This document shows, in pieces, positions 36,019 to 47,462 of a stretch of DNA of 64,000 nucleotides (its first letter is position 1; every line of letters begins with the position of its first letter). Where the stretch lies: NCBI RefSeq assembly GCF_024166365.1, contig NC_064820.1, positions 57,761,501 through 57,825,500 on the forward strand. Reading direction: 5' to 3'. This DNA is from Elephas maximus indicus (lineage: Eukaryota > Chordata > Mammalia > Proboscidea > Elephantidae). The notes under the pieces are model-generated. The model was not told the DNA's origin. It worked only from the letters and a program-made list of their open reading frames with translations, and did not search any database. Position numbers and translations under genes: made by a program.

Positions 36019-36265
36019 GAGTTGGGAAAGCTTTTTCAGAAGAGGTGACATTTCTGATGAAGTATGAGTAGTAGGTTTTCCAGACAGAAAAAGGAAAAGC
36101 AAATGTAAAAGCATGAAGGCTTGAAAGGGAAATTTGAGGAAGAGGTAGGAAGGAGAAGGAGATACGGGCAGTGAAGCTGTAAAGATAGGTTGGTGGGTAG
36201 GATGGAGTCTTGAAGGCAGTTGAGTGTAAAGGTCTGTAATTTTCTGGAGGTTGGGAAAAGCACTG
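36019..36265 (-). mobile_element. L2 LINE fragment, antisense
   Basis: Reads gaagaggtgacatttctgat, then atggagtcttgaaggcag..., the antisense L2 pattern also seen at 51755-52471. Confidence 0.55.
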
Positions 36266-36849
36266 TGCAGTGTTGTAAGAAATAAATGTACTACATTTCC
36301 TAAAAGCATGCTGTAACTACCAGGATGTTATCACAAGGAGGTACTTAAGAGATGGCTAGATTGTTGTAACGCTGTATGGCGACACAGTAAAGTTAATGTT
36401 TTGTGGAAGGAAAGGAAAGAAACGAACATTTGCGTATTTACTCTGTGCTAGTGTTCTAACATAAATGTCTCACTTAAGGAGACATGTCTGTTGATTTTGC
36501 GTCCTTCAATTTATGAAGCCTGTAAGTTTGCCATGACATAGTGTATTTTGGTTTCGAGCTCAGAAGACAATATCATCCGAGTAGCCCTCAGGGAGGACCC
36601 CTGTCTTACACATGTGGTGGTAAATAAAGTACTGGAATGGGCTCTTCCCTTTGACTATTACTGAGAAACTGGGGCAGGTGATGAATTTCTAAAGCAGACT
36701 TTAATAATTGATACTGGATCATACAACTGAAGGACTGAGCGTGGGCTGAACACACGTGTACACCCCAGTGCTCCCAGGTTCTTAGTCATCTCTGTAGTTC
36801 CTCCTGTGACCAATAAGCTAAAGTATTATATATATATATGACAGCTTTT
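36266..36849. other. No gene; unassigned
   Basis: No recognised coding region. A short TA run sits at 36829-36839. Confidence 0.5.
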
Positions 36850-36919
36850 ATTTTTATGTAAAAGTACTTTGAACAGTGTCTGGTACATACTACATGCTCC
36901 ATACATGATCTCTTTTGAT

Positions 36920-37045
36920 TTTAAAAGAACCCTATGAAGTGGGTATAAAGTAATTTGTCCAGGTAAGGAGTGGAGCCAGGATTTGAACTCATGCAACTGG
37001 CTCTGTAGCTCATGCTCTTCACCATTATGCAACTCTGCCTCTCAA
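36920..37045 (-). repeat. MIR SINE fragment, antisense
   Basis: Landmarks accctatgaagtgggtat, ggagccaggatttgaactca and a gctcttcaccattatgc end match the antisense of the MIR tRNA-like half. A short sense MIR/L2-like end (gaacagtgtctggtacatac) immediately precedes it. Confidence 0.65.
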
Positions 37046-37165
37046 GAGGTTTAAATAGATGTGGACATGAGCATGGGAGACTGCATCAGCTGCATAATTC
37101 TTCATGTTTCCTACAGAGGGCATCCAAAGAACTTCCCTGGAGACCTGCACTGATCCTCAGAGTCT

Positions 37166-40100
37166 GTTGTTGTTAGAAGCTGGCTAGTCAGTTTTGGCTC
37201 ATAGCAATTCTATGTACTACAGAATGAAACACTGCCTGCTCCTGTGCCAATGTCATGATCATTGTTATGCTTGAGCCCGTTGTTGAAGCCACTGGTTCAG
37301 TCCATCTCATTGAGGATCTTCCTCTTTCTCGCTGACGCTCTACTTTACCAAGTATGATGTCTTCCTCCAGGGACTGGTCCCTTCAGATAATATGTCCCAA
37401 GTGTGTGATGTGAAGTCTTACCATCCTTGCTTCTAAGGAGCATTCTGGCTGTACTTCATCCAAGACAGATGTGTTCATTCTTTTGACAGACCATGGTATA
37501 TTTAACATTCTTCACCAACACCATAACTCAAAGGTGTCAATTGTTCTTAGGTCTTCCTTTTCATTGTTCAGCTTTCACATGCATATGAGGCAATTGAAAA
37601 CACCATGGTTTGAGTCAGGGGCACCTTAGTCTTTAAAGTGACATTTTGCTTTTTAACACTTTAAAGAGGTCTTTTGCAGCAGATTTCCCCAATGCAATGT
37701 GTTATTTGATTTCTCAGCTGCTGATTCCATGGGTGTTGATTGTGGATCCAAATAAAATGAAATCCTTGACAACTTCATTATTTTCTCCTTTTGTTATGAT
37801 GTTGCTTATTGGTCCAGTTGTGAGAATTTTTGTTTTCTTAACATTGAAGTGTAATCCATACTGAGCTGTGGTCTTTGATCTTCATCAATAAGTTCTTCAA
37901 GTCCTTTTCGCTTTCAGGAAGCAAGGCTCTGTCATCTGCATATTGCAGGTTGTTAATGAGTCTTCCTCCAATCCTGATGCCGAGTTCTTCTTCATGTAGT
38001 CCAACTTCTAGGATTATTTGCTCAGCATACACATTGAATAAGTATGGTGAAAGGATATAACTCTGATGCACACCTTTCCTGACTTTAAACCACATAGTAT
38101 TCCCTTGTTCTGTTTGAACAACAGCCTCTGAACAAATAAATGTATAGGTTCCTCATGAGCACAATTAAGTGTTCTGGAATTCCCATTCTTTGCAATGTTA
38201 TCCATAATTTTGTTATGATCCCACATAGTCAAATGCCTTTGCATAATCAATAAAACACAGACAAACATCCTTCTAGTATTCTCTGCTTTCAGCCAGGATC
38301 CATCTGACATCAATGATGATATCCCTCGTTCTACGTCCTCTTCTGAATCCAGCTTGAATTTCTGGCAGTTCCCTGTTGATTCACTCCTGCAGCTGCTTTT
38401 AAACAATCTTCAGCAAAATTTATTTGAGTGTGCTATTAATGGTTTTGTTCAGTAATTTCTGCATTTGATTGGATCACCTTTCTTTGGAATAGGCATAAAT
38501 ATGGATCTCTTCTAATCAGTCGGCCAAGTAGATTTCTTCCAAATTTCTTGGCATAGATGAGTGAGCACTACCAGCGCTGCATCTGTTTGTTGAAACATCT
38601 CAATTGGTATTCCTTCAATTCCTGGAGCCTTGTTTTTTGCCAGTGCCGTCAGTGCAGCTTGGACATCTTTCTTGAGTACCAAAGGTTCCTGATCATATGC
38701 TACCTCCTGAAATGGTTGAAAGTCAACCATTTCTATTTGGTATAGCGGCTCTGTGTATTCCTTCCATTTTCTTTTGATGCTTCCTGCATGGTTTAATATT
38801 TTCCCTATAGCATCCTTTAACATTACAACTCAAGGCTTGAATTTTTTCTTCAGTTCTTTCAGCTTGAGAAATGCTGACAGTGTTTTCCCCTTTTGGTTTT
38901 CTATCTCCAGGTCTTTGCACATGTCATTAAAATATTTTATTTTGTCTTTTTGAGCTGCCCTTTAAAATCTTCTGTTCAGCTCTTTTCCTTCATCATTCCT
39001 TCCATTCACTTTAGCTACTTAACATTCAAGAGCAAGTTTCAGAGTCTCTTCTAACATGCATTTTAGTCTTTTCTTTCTTTCCTGTCTTTTTAGTGACCTC
39101 TTGCTTTCTTCATGTATGATGTCCTTGATGTCATTCCACAACTCGTCTGGTCTTTGGTCCTTAGTGTTCAGTGGGTCAAATCTATTCTTGAGATGGCCTC
39201 TAAACTCAGCTGGGATATACTCAAGGTCATACTTTGGCTGTCATTGACTTGTCCTAATTTTCTTCAGCTTCAAGATAAACTTGCATATGAGCATTTGATG
39301 GGCTGTTCTGCTGTTGGCCTCTGGCCTTGTTCTGACTGAGGATATTGAGCTTTTCCATCGTCTCGTTCCACAAATGTAATCGATTTGATTCCTGTGTATT
39401 CCATCCAGTGAGATCCGCATGTATAGTAGCTGTTTATGTTGTTGAAAAAAGGTATTTGGAATGAGGGAGTCATTGGTCTCATGAAATTCTATCAGCCAGT
39501 CTCCGGTGTTGTTTGTATCACCAAGGCCATTTTTTCCAACTACTGATCTTTCTTCTTTGTTTCCCACTTTCACATTCCCATCACCAATAATTATCAATGC
39601 ATCCTGATTGCATGTTTGATCAATTTCAAGCTGCAGAAGTTGCAAAATTTGGCCTTAGTGGTTGATGTGTAAATCTGAATAATAGTCATATTAACTGGCC
39701 TTCCTTGTAGGCATATGGGTATTATTGTATCACTGACAGTGTTGTACTTCAGGATAGATCTGGAAATGTTCTTTTTGAAGATGAATGTGACACAATTCCT
39801 CTTCAATTTGTCATTCCTGGCATAGTAGACCATACTGTGATTCAGAATGGCCAATACCAGTCCATTTCAGCTCTCTAATGCCTTGGATGTTGATGTTTAT
39901 GCATTGCATTTCACTTTTGATGATTTCCGATTTTCCTAGAGTCACACTTCTTGCATTCCATGTTCCGATTATTAATGAATGTTTTCAGCTGTTTCTTCTC
40001 ATCTTGAGTCATGCCACATCAGCAAATGAAGGTTCTGAAAGCTTGACTCCATCCCTGTCATTAAGGTCGACTCTACTTTGAGGAGGCAGCTCTTCCCCAG

Positions 40101-40375
40101 TTCTATTTTGAGTGACTTTCAACCTGAGGGACTCATCTTTTGGCGTTATACCAGACAATGTTCTGCTGCTATTCTTAGGGTTTTCACTGGCTAATGCTTT
40201 TCAGAAGTAGACTGCTGGGTCCTTCTTCCTAGTCTGTCTTAGTCTGGAAGCTCAGCTGAAACCTGTCCACCATGGGTGACCTTGCTGGTATTTGAATACC
40301 AGTGGCATAGCTTCCAGCATCACAGCAATACACAAGCCCCCACAGTGCAAAAAAACTGACAGATGCATGGGGGCT
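37166..40375 (-). mobile_element. RTE (BovB-type) LINE copy 3, full length, with TSD
   Basis: A 3.2-kb copy bounded by TCAGAGTCT at 37157-37165 and 40376-40384 (preceding base differs). It is colinear with copy 2 from the CAACAAC-type 3' end at the left to the 5' head at the right (cacaagcccccacagtgc). More short indels are present than in copy 2. Confidence 0.93.
37305..40110 (-). pseudogene. Decayed RTE endonuclease-reverse transcriptase ORF (copy 3)
   Basis: The endonuclease is spread over 39854-39241, the linker over 38920-38512 (KNKAPGIEGIPIEMFQQ) and the RT over 38406-37838. Unlike the other two copies, the catalytic box is intact (YADD, codons at 37931-37942, in the context INNLQYADD). 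Frameshifts and stops elsewhere still make it non-functional. Confidence 0.88.
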
Positions 40376-40384
40376 TCAGAGTCT

Positions 40385-41488
40385 AGGTTATAAAATTCCA
40401 TCTTGAATTTCAAACAGTTAATGTTTATGAGATGGGTTTTTTTTTTTTTTTTACAAATGGCATAGGTAGATTAGTCAAACATGTTCCTCTAGAACTTCTC
40501 CAAAGCCAGGAAGGTAGAACAAGAAGCTGCCTGTAGGTTCGAAGGTCTTTGAGAACATCCTCCGGTCCCCAAATCTGTCTTCAATAGTTTCTCTTGGTGT
40601 CTGACATATCCTTTTTAAAGGGTTAATCCTTTAAGTCATGGGCTGATAGGATCCTGAGCCCCAGAATAAATTCCTCAAAGCTCTTTTGTTAGCAGATATT
40701 TGCTTTTTAAAGGCTAACAGAAAACTACTAAGACTAGCTCTAGAAATAAAGAGAATTTTAATGAAATGATGCAAGTATTATTTTCCAAAGCACAAGGGCA
40801 GAAAGTGAGCAAAGAATTGGTTCTCAGAAATTTCTGGTTTCTGGGAAATTCCTAGTTCCAAGACAGCTATTCTCTTAGAGGCTGTGTGAACCCTTGTTTC
40901 TCTTGTTCCCCACAAAAAGAAGAGTGAGGCAGATATGAAGACTGGACTTCTCTGCTTTGACCTTCAGATGGCAGAAAATAGCCTCCCCAAGTCCATGCAC
41001 ATCTCAGTCCAAGGGCCAACGGAGGCTAGAAAATGTCTCTGAATCCTAATACCAAATTTCTCTAGACAGTCTGATTGGCTCAGGAATAGTCAGGTGTCCA
41101 CTGTGGGTCCACTCATCTGAACTGGGGATGGGATCACATGGTCTGTTCCCAGGCTAGTGAGTGACATTGGGTTAGGCTTTCAGAGAAGACAGCAGATAAG
41201 GCAGGTCTTCTAAGAGTGTGTGGGACCAAGGTAGAAATGATGGGAATCCTGCCTACAACATCCTGGGGACAAATACCCTCTCTCCTGTTAGTTAACTACC
41301 AAACTTGATGGCAGAGTCCACAGATAAAAATGTGCTTTTGACGCGTCTCCCTCCTTGCCAGCCTTTAGTGCTTGAGATAAGGCTGTCCTCGATGATAATG
41401 TGAAATAGATGGAAAGGGAGTTGCCGTGGTTGGGGTGTGGGTGCACAAAGGGGAAATTATAATGTTTTGGAGACCATTTTGGCAGACT
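40385..41488. other. No gene; unassigned
   Basis: A T run at about 40438-40453 and otherwise unremarkable mixed sequence. No coding frame or clear repeat. Confidence 0.5.
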
Positions 41489-41835
41489 GTAATCAGTGGT
41501 TCAGTGGTAGAATTCTCACCTTCCACGCAGAAGAGCCAAGTTTGATTCCCAGCCAATACAGTTCAAACACAGCACCACCCATCTGTGAGTGAGGTTTGGG
41601 TGTTCTGTGAGGCTGAATAAGTTTCAATGGAGCCTCCAGACTAAGACAGACTGAGAAGAAAGGCCTGGTGATCTACTTCCAAAAACCAGCCAGTGAGAAC
41701 GCTGTGAGTCACAATGGTCCAATCCCCCACCAACCCATCATGGGGATGGCGCAGGACTGGGCAGCATTTTGTTCTGTTGTGCATGGGGTTGCCATGAGTC
41801 AGGGGCTGACTCGAACACAGCTAACAAGAACAATC
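41489..41835 (+). repeat. Chimeric SINE: tRNA-Gly-like head joined to RTE-derived body
   Basis: 41492-41560 resembles tRNA-Gly: gtggttcagtggtagaattc (A-box region), an anticodon loop like CTTCCAC, and tttgattccc (B-box region). It is followed by a body matching the RTE head (cctccagactaagacagact, cctggtgatctacttccaaa) and then the RTE 3' tail (ggcgcaggactgggcagc, ggctgactcgaacacagcta). It shares this arrangement with the deletion derivative at 27857-28193, except that a tRNA head replaces the first 120 bases. It is a SINE, not a functional tRNA gene, because the acceptor stem does not pair. Confidence 0.75.
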
Positions 41836-41945
41836 AAGATGATACCTAAGTGGATTTTTTTCTTTTATCGCTTCATTTCTCTTCATTTTTATCTTTTTTT
41901 AACTTAAAAGCAACCTTATAAACCTAGTCCAACTCCTTGTGCTAT

Positions 41946-42303
41946 GAGTCGGAATCAACTCAACGGCACTGGGTTTTGTTTTGTTTTTGTTTTTTTTTAA
42001 TAACTTTTATTAAGCTTCAAGTGAACGTTTACAAATCCAATCAGTCTGACGCATATAAGTTTACATACATCTCACTCCCTACTCCCACTTGCTCTCCCCC
42101 TCTTGAGTCAGCCCTTTCAGTCTCTCCTTTCTTGACAATTTTGCCGGCTTCCCTCTCTCTCTATCCTCCCATCCCCCCTCCAGACAAGAGTTGCCAACAC
42201 AATCTCAAGTGTCCACCTGATATAATTAGCTCACTCTTGTTTTTTTTTTTTTTTTATTGAACACTTACTATGTGCCAGCTTCAATTCTAAGTGTTTTACA
42301 TAC
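41946..42303 (+). mobile_element. Insertion carrying AfroSINE 3' tail plus 3' flanking MIR sequence
   Basis: The insertion starts inside the SINE tail (gagtcggaatcaactcaacg ... gggttttgttttg). After a later L1 insertion it ends with attgaacacttactatgtg and the rest of a 47-base MIR piece (42256-42302). The same SINE-tail/MIR junction occurs at 43089-43195, where the SINE has its own TSD in that MIR. The flanking 11-bp repeat indicates insertion rather than simple duplication. Confidence 0.65.
41990..42238 (-). mobile_element. L1 3' UTR fragment, antisense, nested
   Basis: Starts aataacttttattaagcttc (reverse complement of an L1 3' end) and continues as pyrimidine-rich 3' UTR to 42238. It lies inside the T-rich tail of the preceding SINE piece. 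Confidence 0.75.
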
Positions 42304-42420
42304 CCTTGTGCTATTTTACAGCTGAGGACTATAATAGGTTATAACGATCTACACAGCATTACAAAGCTAGTTAGGACTCCTGGCTTCTATTTCTCGCTGG
42401 TCCTTCATTCGTCCCTCTGC

Positions 42421-42954
42421 CCCATTACCTCCAGCTCTACATTAACTTGACATCCTTATCTGACCTCTCAGCTACAGTATGTTGTGGAAGAAATAACACC
42501 TAACCTCACCCCCCAAGAGCTATTTGGGAGCAAGCTGTAAGTAGGAAAGCAGTATTTCTTTGGAATTTCCCTCGGGTTAAAAAAGCAGGCTTTAGTTTCT
42601 CAAGCTTAGTAGTTCAGCAACTTAAAAGTAATGTTAATACTACCAAAGGGCTTAAAAGAAAATTGTGGAAAAAGAAAAAATAATTTGATCATAGCTGATA
42701 AAGACACCCCATTGTGGTAGGGAAGCTTTAGTACATTCTTCCCCAGAGTCTGGCTTGGCCTGAACCTTATTTGCCTATAGTTAGTGGCTTGTAGAGTTAT
42801 TCAGCAACATCTTATATTTGCCAAGCCCTTGATTAATATATAAAGAAACATGGGTAATGCTTCATGCTATTTTTTTTTTTAAATAGCTACTGCTGAGTTG
42901 AAATGAGTCAGCTTTTTCTTCAGAGTGTTAATCCTCTTGCGTGTTATGAATAAT
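42421..42954. other. No gene; unassigned
   Basis: No coding frame or repeat recognised. Confidence 0.5.
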
Positions 42955-43335
42955 ATCTAACATTTATTGAACACTTAGGAAACCCTGGTAGCCTAGCGGT
43001 TAAGTGCTACGGCTGCTAACTGAAGGGTTAGCAGTTCAAATCTGCCAGGTGCTCCTTGGAAACTCTATGGGGCAGTTCTACTCTGTCCCATAGGGTCGCT
43101 ATGAGTGGGAATCAACTCGACGGCACTGGGTTTTGTTTTGTTTTTTTTTATTGAACACTTACTATGTGGCAGCTTCAATTCTAAGTGTTTTACATATCTT
43201 TTTTAATTCTCAAAACAACCCTAAGAAGTACTCTTCCCAATTTATTGGAGAAGAAGAAATTAAGGTTTAGAGAGATTGTATCTTGTCCTGGATTAGGTAG
43301 ATGGAGTGAGAATTCAAATTTAGGTCTTTATGTTC
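42955..43335 (-). repeat. MIR SINE, antisense, interrupted by an AfroSINE
   Basis: Left part ends tttattgaacactta; right part continues actatgtggcagcttcaatt, ctcaaaacaaccctaagaag and ttggagaagaagaaattaag. This is the antisense MIR core. Confidence 0.75.
42978..43146 (+). repeat. AfroSINE (short type), sense, with 15-bp target-site duplication
   Basis: Complete copy with exact TSD TTTATTGAACACTTA at 42963-42977 and 43147-43161 inside a MIR. Tail gggttttgttttg followed by T's. This is the likely donor of the junction copied into 41946-42303. Confidence 0.95.
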
Positions 43336-43340
43336 TAAAT

Positions 43341-43536
43341 GGGCCCTGATGGCACAATGGTTAAGCTCTCGGCTGCTGACCCAAAGGCCGGCAGTTAAAA
43401 TCCACCAATGTCTCCACTGGAGAAAAGACCTGGTGATCTGCTCCATAAAGATTACAGCCTAGGAAATGCTATGGGGCGTTCTACTATCCTATAAGGATTG
43501 CTATGGGTCAGAATCGACTCAATGGCGCACAACATG
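43341..43536 (+). repeat. AfroSINE (long type), sense
   Basis: tRNA-like head (gatggcacaatggttaagct), extra internal block (gaaaagacctggtgatctgc) and tail gaatcgactcaatggcgc. Confidence 0.85.
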
Positions 43537-44956
43537 TCTCTAAAACCTGTTCCTTTGGTCACGTTACTATGATGCCTTTTCAGAAGTATTAGTGAAGGAT
43601 AACTATAGTTTGCACTTGGTTGTCTTCAATCTGAAAGGAAGGCTTCAAAATTTATCCTTCAAAAAGTTCCCACTACACCCCCCGCCAACACACACACAAT
43701 TACAAGTGATCTAAAATCTTCAAGGGTTAGACCAAATAGTGAAATAGACTCAGTGTATGGGATCTTTATTTGGAAAATGGAATCAAACGGCAAGAAGAAG
43801 AAGAATTGTTCGTTTAGCATTTCAGTTGTTAAAGAGTCTGCCAGCAATGAAGTTCCAGACTCTTCCGCCAGAGGGCAGTTATCACATTAAAAAAAAGTGA
43901 AACCCCTCCTGGCTTCACGTTCAGATCAGCGCACCAACCCAGACTTGAATTTAATTTTACTGATCAAGACAGATCCAGAGAAGATCTATGCTTCTTTCAA
44001 GTCTGAACTAACATATCATGCCTTTCTGTTTTTGCCTAGCATTTAAAGGAGCTTAAGATGACTTGGAAACAGTCTCTCTTCCTATAAAATGTTAAAATGG
44101 GCCAGACACGGATGTTTATTGTCCTGTTTTGGGAGTAGAAACCTTGCGCCCAACGTTCAGTGAGAGATTCAAAAGGATTCTTCTGTGTCCTTGCTTTCAT
44201 AACTTATTTCATTTAACTGCCATCTTGGCCTCAATAATCAGTATTCCCCCCGAATATTGGCTTTACATACTCTTCCATGATGGTTCCAAAGATTAGCTGA
44301 GAAAAAAGGATGGAAGTGTTTGATAGACAACAAATAACTTTTCAAGTGTCTAGCCTACTCATGACTTGGCGAGACCACCAGAAACACTTTCATTTATTGA
44401 TCACTTAGCACAGTGCCTTACAGAGAAAATGCTTCATGGCCAGAACCAGATTCAAGCCTCCCAACACCCCTGGAAGTAGAGAGGACTCAAATTTGAAATG
44501 TGGGTGGAATCTTGAGAGGGCAGGCAGCTACCCAGTTGTTGTGGCTATGCCACAGGGTCTGGGAAGTTTAGCTTCATTTCAGGTCCCTATAATATTGAGC
44601 CAAGGCTGTTGATGACTTGCTTGCCTTGTTTGTATTTGGCTCAGGAACAGGAGCAGGGCTAAGCCTGAATGTGGGGTGTGTTGGTGAATCCAGCAGTAAG
44701 GACTTGGGAAAGGTGAAGTAAACATTGTGTGGGCTCACCCCAGATACTAACATCTAGTGTTAGTATCCTCTAAGTATTGCCAGTTAAACCTGACTCCAAC
44801 AAGGTAGCACACTCCCATCAGGAAACATCTGTGGACCTGAAGTTCAGGAGCACAATTTATATAGTAGAAGAGCCTTTCAAAGCTTTTCTCATTCAATAGT
44901 TTTTAAATACCTACTCTATGTCCCATGATTCCTGGAGTGGTGCCTTGTTTGTTTTT
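43537..44956. other. No gene; unassigned
   Basis: The longest recognised-repeat-free interval in the window apart from the HSPB3 flanks. No coding frame stands out; a small MIR-like piece (tcatttattgatcacttagc) lies near 44390. Confidence 0.5.
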
Positions 44957-45185
44957 AGGTGCCAGTCAAGTTGATTCTGATTCATAGAATCATGACAGAG
45001 TAGAATCATATAGATTCATGTAGAATCTATATGACAGAGTAGAACTACCCTGTAGGATTTTTTAGGCTGTAATCTTTAAGGAAGCAGATCACCAGGTCCG
45101 TCTCTCACAGAGCCACTGAGTGGGTTCAAACTGCCAACCTTTTGGTTAGCAGTCAAATGCTTAACTGTTGAGCTGCCAGGGCTCC
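44957..45185 (-). repeat. AfroSINE (long type), antisense, with internal tandem duplication
   Basis: Antisense long variant ending ctgccagggctcc. The body contains an extra tandem copy of the segment around atgacagagtagaat/atgacagagtagaac (44991-45050). Confidence 0.85.
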
Positions 45186-45345
45186 TTGTTTAGCAATGCA
45201 TAAAATGAGATCCATGAATTGATAAATAAGATGCCAGGTGAACCTCATGCCAGAAAGTTCAGGAAAATTGCTTTTGGATGAAATAATAAGGGACTTCTAC
45301 ATGAAGAAGGGATGTCTGAGTTAAGCTTTAAGGGAAGGAAAGTTT

Positions 45346-46018
45346 TTGTTTTTTTTTTTAATTGTGCTTTAGGTGAAAGTTTACAGATCAAGTCAGTCTC
45401 TCACACAAAAAAAGCCATACTCTCCCAGCTGCTGTCCCCTTAATGAGGCAGCACACCCATTCTCATCTCGCCACCAGACAGGAGTCACCCACATAGTCTC
45501 ATGTGTCTACTTGAGCCATGAAGTTCACTCCTCACCAGCATCATTGTCTATCTTATTGTCCAGGCCAATCCCTGTCTGTAGAGTTGGTTTTGGGAATGCT
45601 TCCAATCTTGGGCTATCCAAGGGTCCAGGAACCATGATCATCAGCGTCCCTCGAGTCTCAGTCAGACCATTAAGCCTGGTCTTTTTATGAGAATTTAAAA
45701 TCTGCATCCCACTGTTCTCCTGCTCCATCAGGGGTTCTCTGTTATGTTTCCTGTCAGGGTGGTGATTGGTGGTAGCCAGGCACCATCTAGTTCTTCAGGT
45801 CTCAGGCTGATGGAGCCTCTGGTTTATGTGGCCCTTTCTGTCTCTTGGGCTCATATTTACCTTGTGTCTTTGGTGTTCTTCATTCTCCTTTGCTCCAGGC
45901 AGGTTGAGACCAATTTATGCATTTTAGATGGCCACTTGCTAGCATTTAAGACCCCAGATGCCTCTCACCAAAGTAGGATGCAGACCATTTTAGGAAGGAG
46001 AGATTTTGAGCATCCAAA
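45346..46018 (-). mobile_element. L1 3' UTR, antisense, 5'-truncated
   Basis: Starts with poly(T) then aattgtgctttaggtgaaag, the mirror of the 4603-5370 element, and carries the mirrored block agtcagaccattaagcctgg near 45660. A possible TSD is ggaaggaaagttttt versus ggaaggagagatttt, with two mismatches. Confidence 0.88.
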
Positions 46019-46040
46019 ATAGGGTAAGAATGAGGGCATC

Positions 46041-46690
46041 TGCATTAGTTTCCTATGGCTACTGTAACAAATTACCACAAACTTGGTGGCTTAAGACAAC
46101 TGAAATTTATCCTCTCACAATTCTGTAGGCCAGAAGTCTAAAATCAGTATCACTGGACGGAAATTACCAAGTTGACAGGGCTGCCCTTCCTCCAGAGGCT
46201 CTAGGGGAAAACCCATTCCTTGTGTCTTCCAGCTTCTTGTGGCTGCTGGCATTCCTTGGCTTGTGGTCTTATAATTTCAATCTTCATATCAGCATCTTCA
46301 AATCTCTCTCCGCTCCATCATCACTTTGCCTTCTCCTCTCTGTATGTGAAATCTCCCTCTGCCTCTTTCTTTTAAGGACACTTGTGATGGCATCTAGCGG
46401 TGGCACAGTGGTTAAGAGCTTGGCTGCTAACCAAAAGGTCAGCAGCTCGAACCCACCAGCTCCTTGGAAACCCTATGGGCAGTTCTACTCTGTCCTATAG
46501 GGTCACTATGAGTCAGAATTGGCTTGATGGCAACAGGTTTGGTTTTGGTTTTGGATAATCCAGGATAACTTCATCTCAAAATCCTTACTTTAGTCACATT
46601 TTGAAGTCTTTCCCATATAAGGTAACATTTGCAGATTCCATGGATTAAAATGTGGATGTCTTTTGGGAGGCAATTATTGAGCTTACTACA
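46041..46690 (-). mobile_element. MLT1/MaLR-like LTR, antisense, with 5-bp target-site duplication
   Basis: Plus-strand landmarks tgcattagtttcctatggct, ccacaaacttggtggcttaa and a closing gagcttactaca. Exact TSD GCATC at 46036-46040 and 46691-46695. An AfroSINE is nested inside. Confidence 0.85.
46391..46553 (+). repeat. AfroSINE (short type), sense, nested in LTR
   Basis: Complete head (cggtggcacagtggttaaga), body and tail caacaggtttggttttgg. Confidence 0.9.
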
Positions 46691-46695
46691 GCATC

Positions 46696-47305
46696 CCAAC
46701 TGAAAGACATAGCTCAAGGAAAAGAAAATAGGAAAAAAACAAGGAGACAGAGAAGCAAAAGAAATGTTTAGAGGACAGCAGTCCAGTTGGGCTGGAGGGT
46801 AGAAGTCATACAGAACAATAGTAGTAGGTATGACCTCCTCCATCTAGTTTTTGGTCATATTGATGGGGGCCTTGAATCCCAGACCAAAGAATTTGGAGTG
46901 TGTGATGGGGGGAATGGTAACAATGTAGATTTAGGAAGAATTGTCAAGGCCAGGTTGTCCAGCCACAATGGTTTTCCCGTGAGAAAACCAAGAATGATTG
47001 TAAAAATTTAAAGTGTTTCTCAACTGTGGGCTGTGGCCAATTTTGGGGTCATGAAATCAATTGGCGGGTTGCAAGAATCATTTTTGTTAGGGTAAATAGG
47101 ATCAAATAGAGAACATCAGAGTGCATCAAATGTGATTTGAGAAACTTGTTTTAGTTTTGCACACAGTATGTACATGTGTGAATTCACTGGGACATGGTAA
47201 TAAATATACTTCTTATTATAAGTATGGTCAGAAAAGTAAAAAAAGGCACTGATTTGGGTTTTCATGAAGTTAACATCTTGATCCCAGAATAGAATCTAGA
47301 CCTTA

Positions 47306-47336
<31 letters not shown>

Positions 47337-47462
47337 CTTCAAATGGCCTTTTGATTATGATGAGATAAAGTCTTTACTTTAAAAGAGGAATTTTGCTGCC
47401 AGCCCTACGGCAACTGGTGCGTGTTCAGGCAGCTTAATAATGTAATTTTGTCCCAACAAAAA
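46696..47462. other. No gene; hAT-like DNA transposon remnant and a 25-A run
   Basis: 47012-47260 (tttctcaactgtgggctgtg, atcagagtgcatcaaatgtg) looks like an old mammalian hAT-type element. A homopolymer of 25 A's lies at 47312-47336. The remainder is unassigned. Confidence 0.4.

Larger units (their letters stand above)
41885..42420 (-). repeat. MIR SINE, antisense, interrupted by a 358-bp insertion
   Basis: Joining 41885-41945 to 42315 onward restores an antisense MIR (gcaaccttataaacctagtc, then attttacagctgaggac). The interruption is bounded by direct repeats CCTTGTGCTAT at 41935-41945 and 42304-42314. Confidence 0.65.

Noticed and set aside
35809-36309. 166-codon minus-strand frame
   Set aside because: It spans the end of an L1 3' UTR and an adjoining L2 fragment; the product is P/S/L-rich and explained by purine-rich sequence on the plus strand.
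41489-41560. A tRNA-Gly gene
   Set aside because: The D-arm and T-arm motifs are good, but the acceptor stem is lost and the sequence continues directly into an RTE-derived body, so it is a SINE head.
41946-43195. Simple tandem duplication of a 1.1-kb block
   Set aside because: Only the SINE tail and 47 bases of MIR are shared. The sequence between and around them differs, and an 11-bp direct repeat bounds the left copy, so an insertion fits better.
47312-47336. 25-A run as the tail of a processed pseudogene
   Set aside because: No recognisable cDNA precedes it on either strand and no flanking TSD was found.
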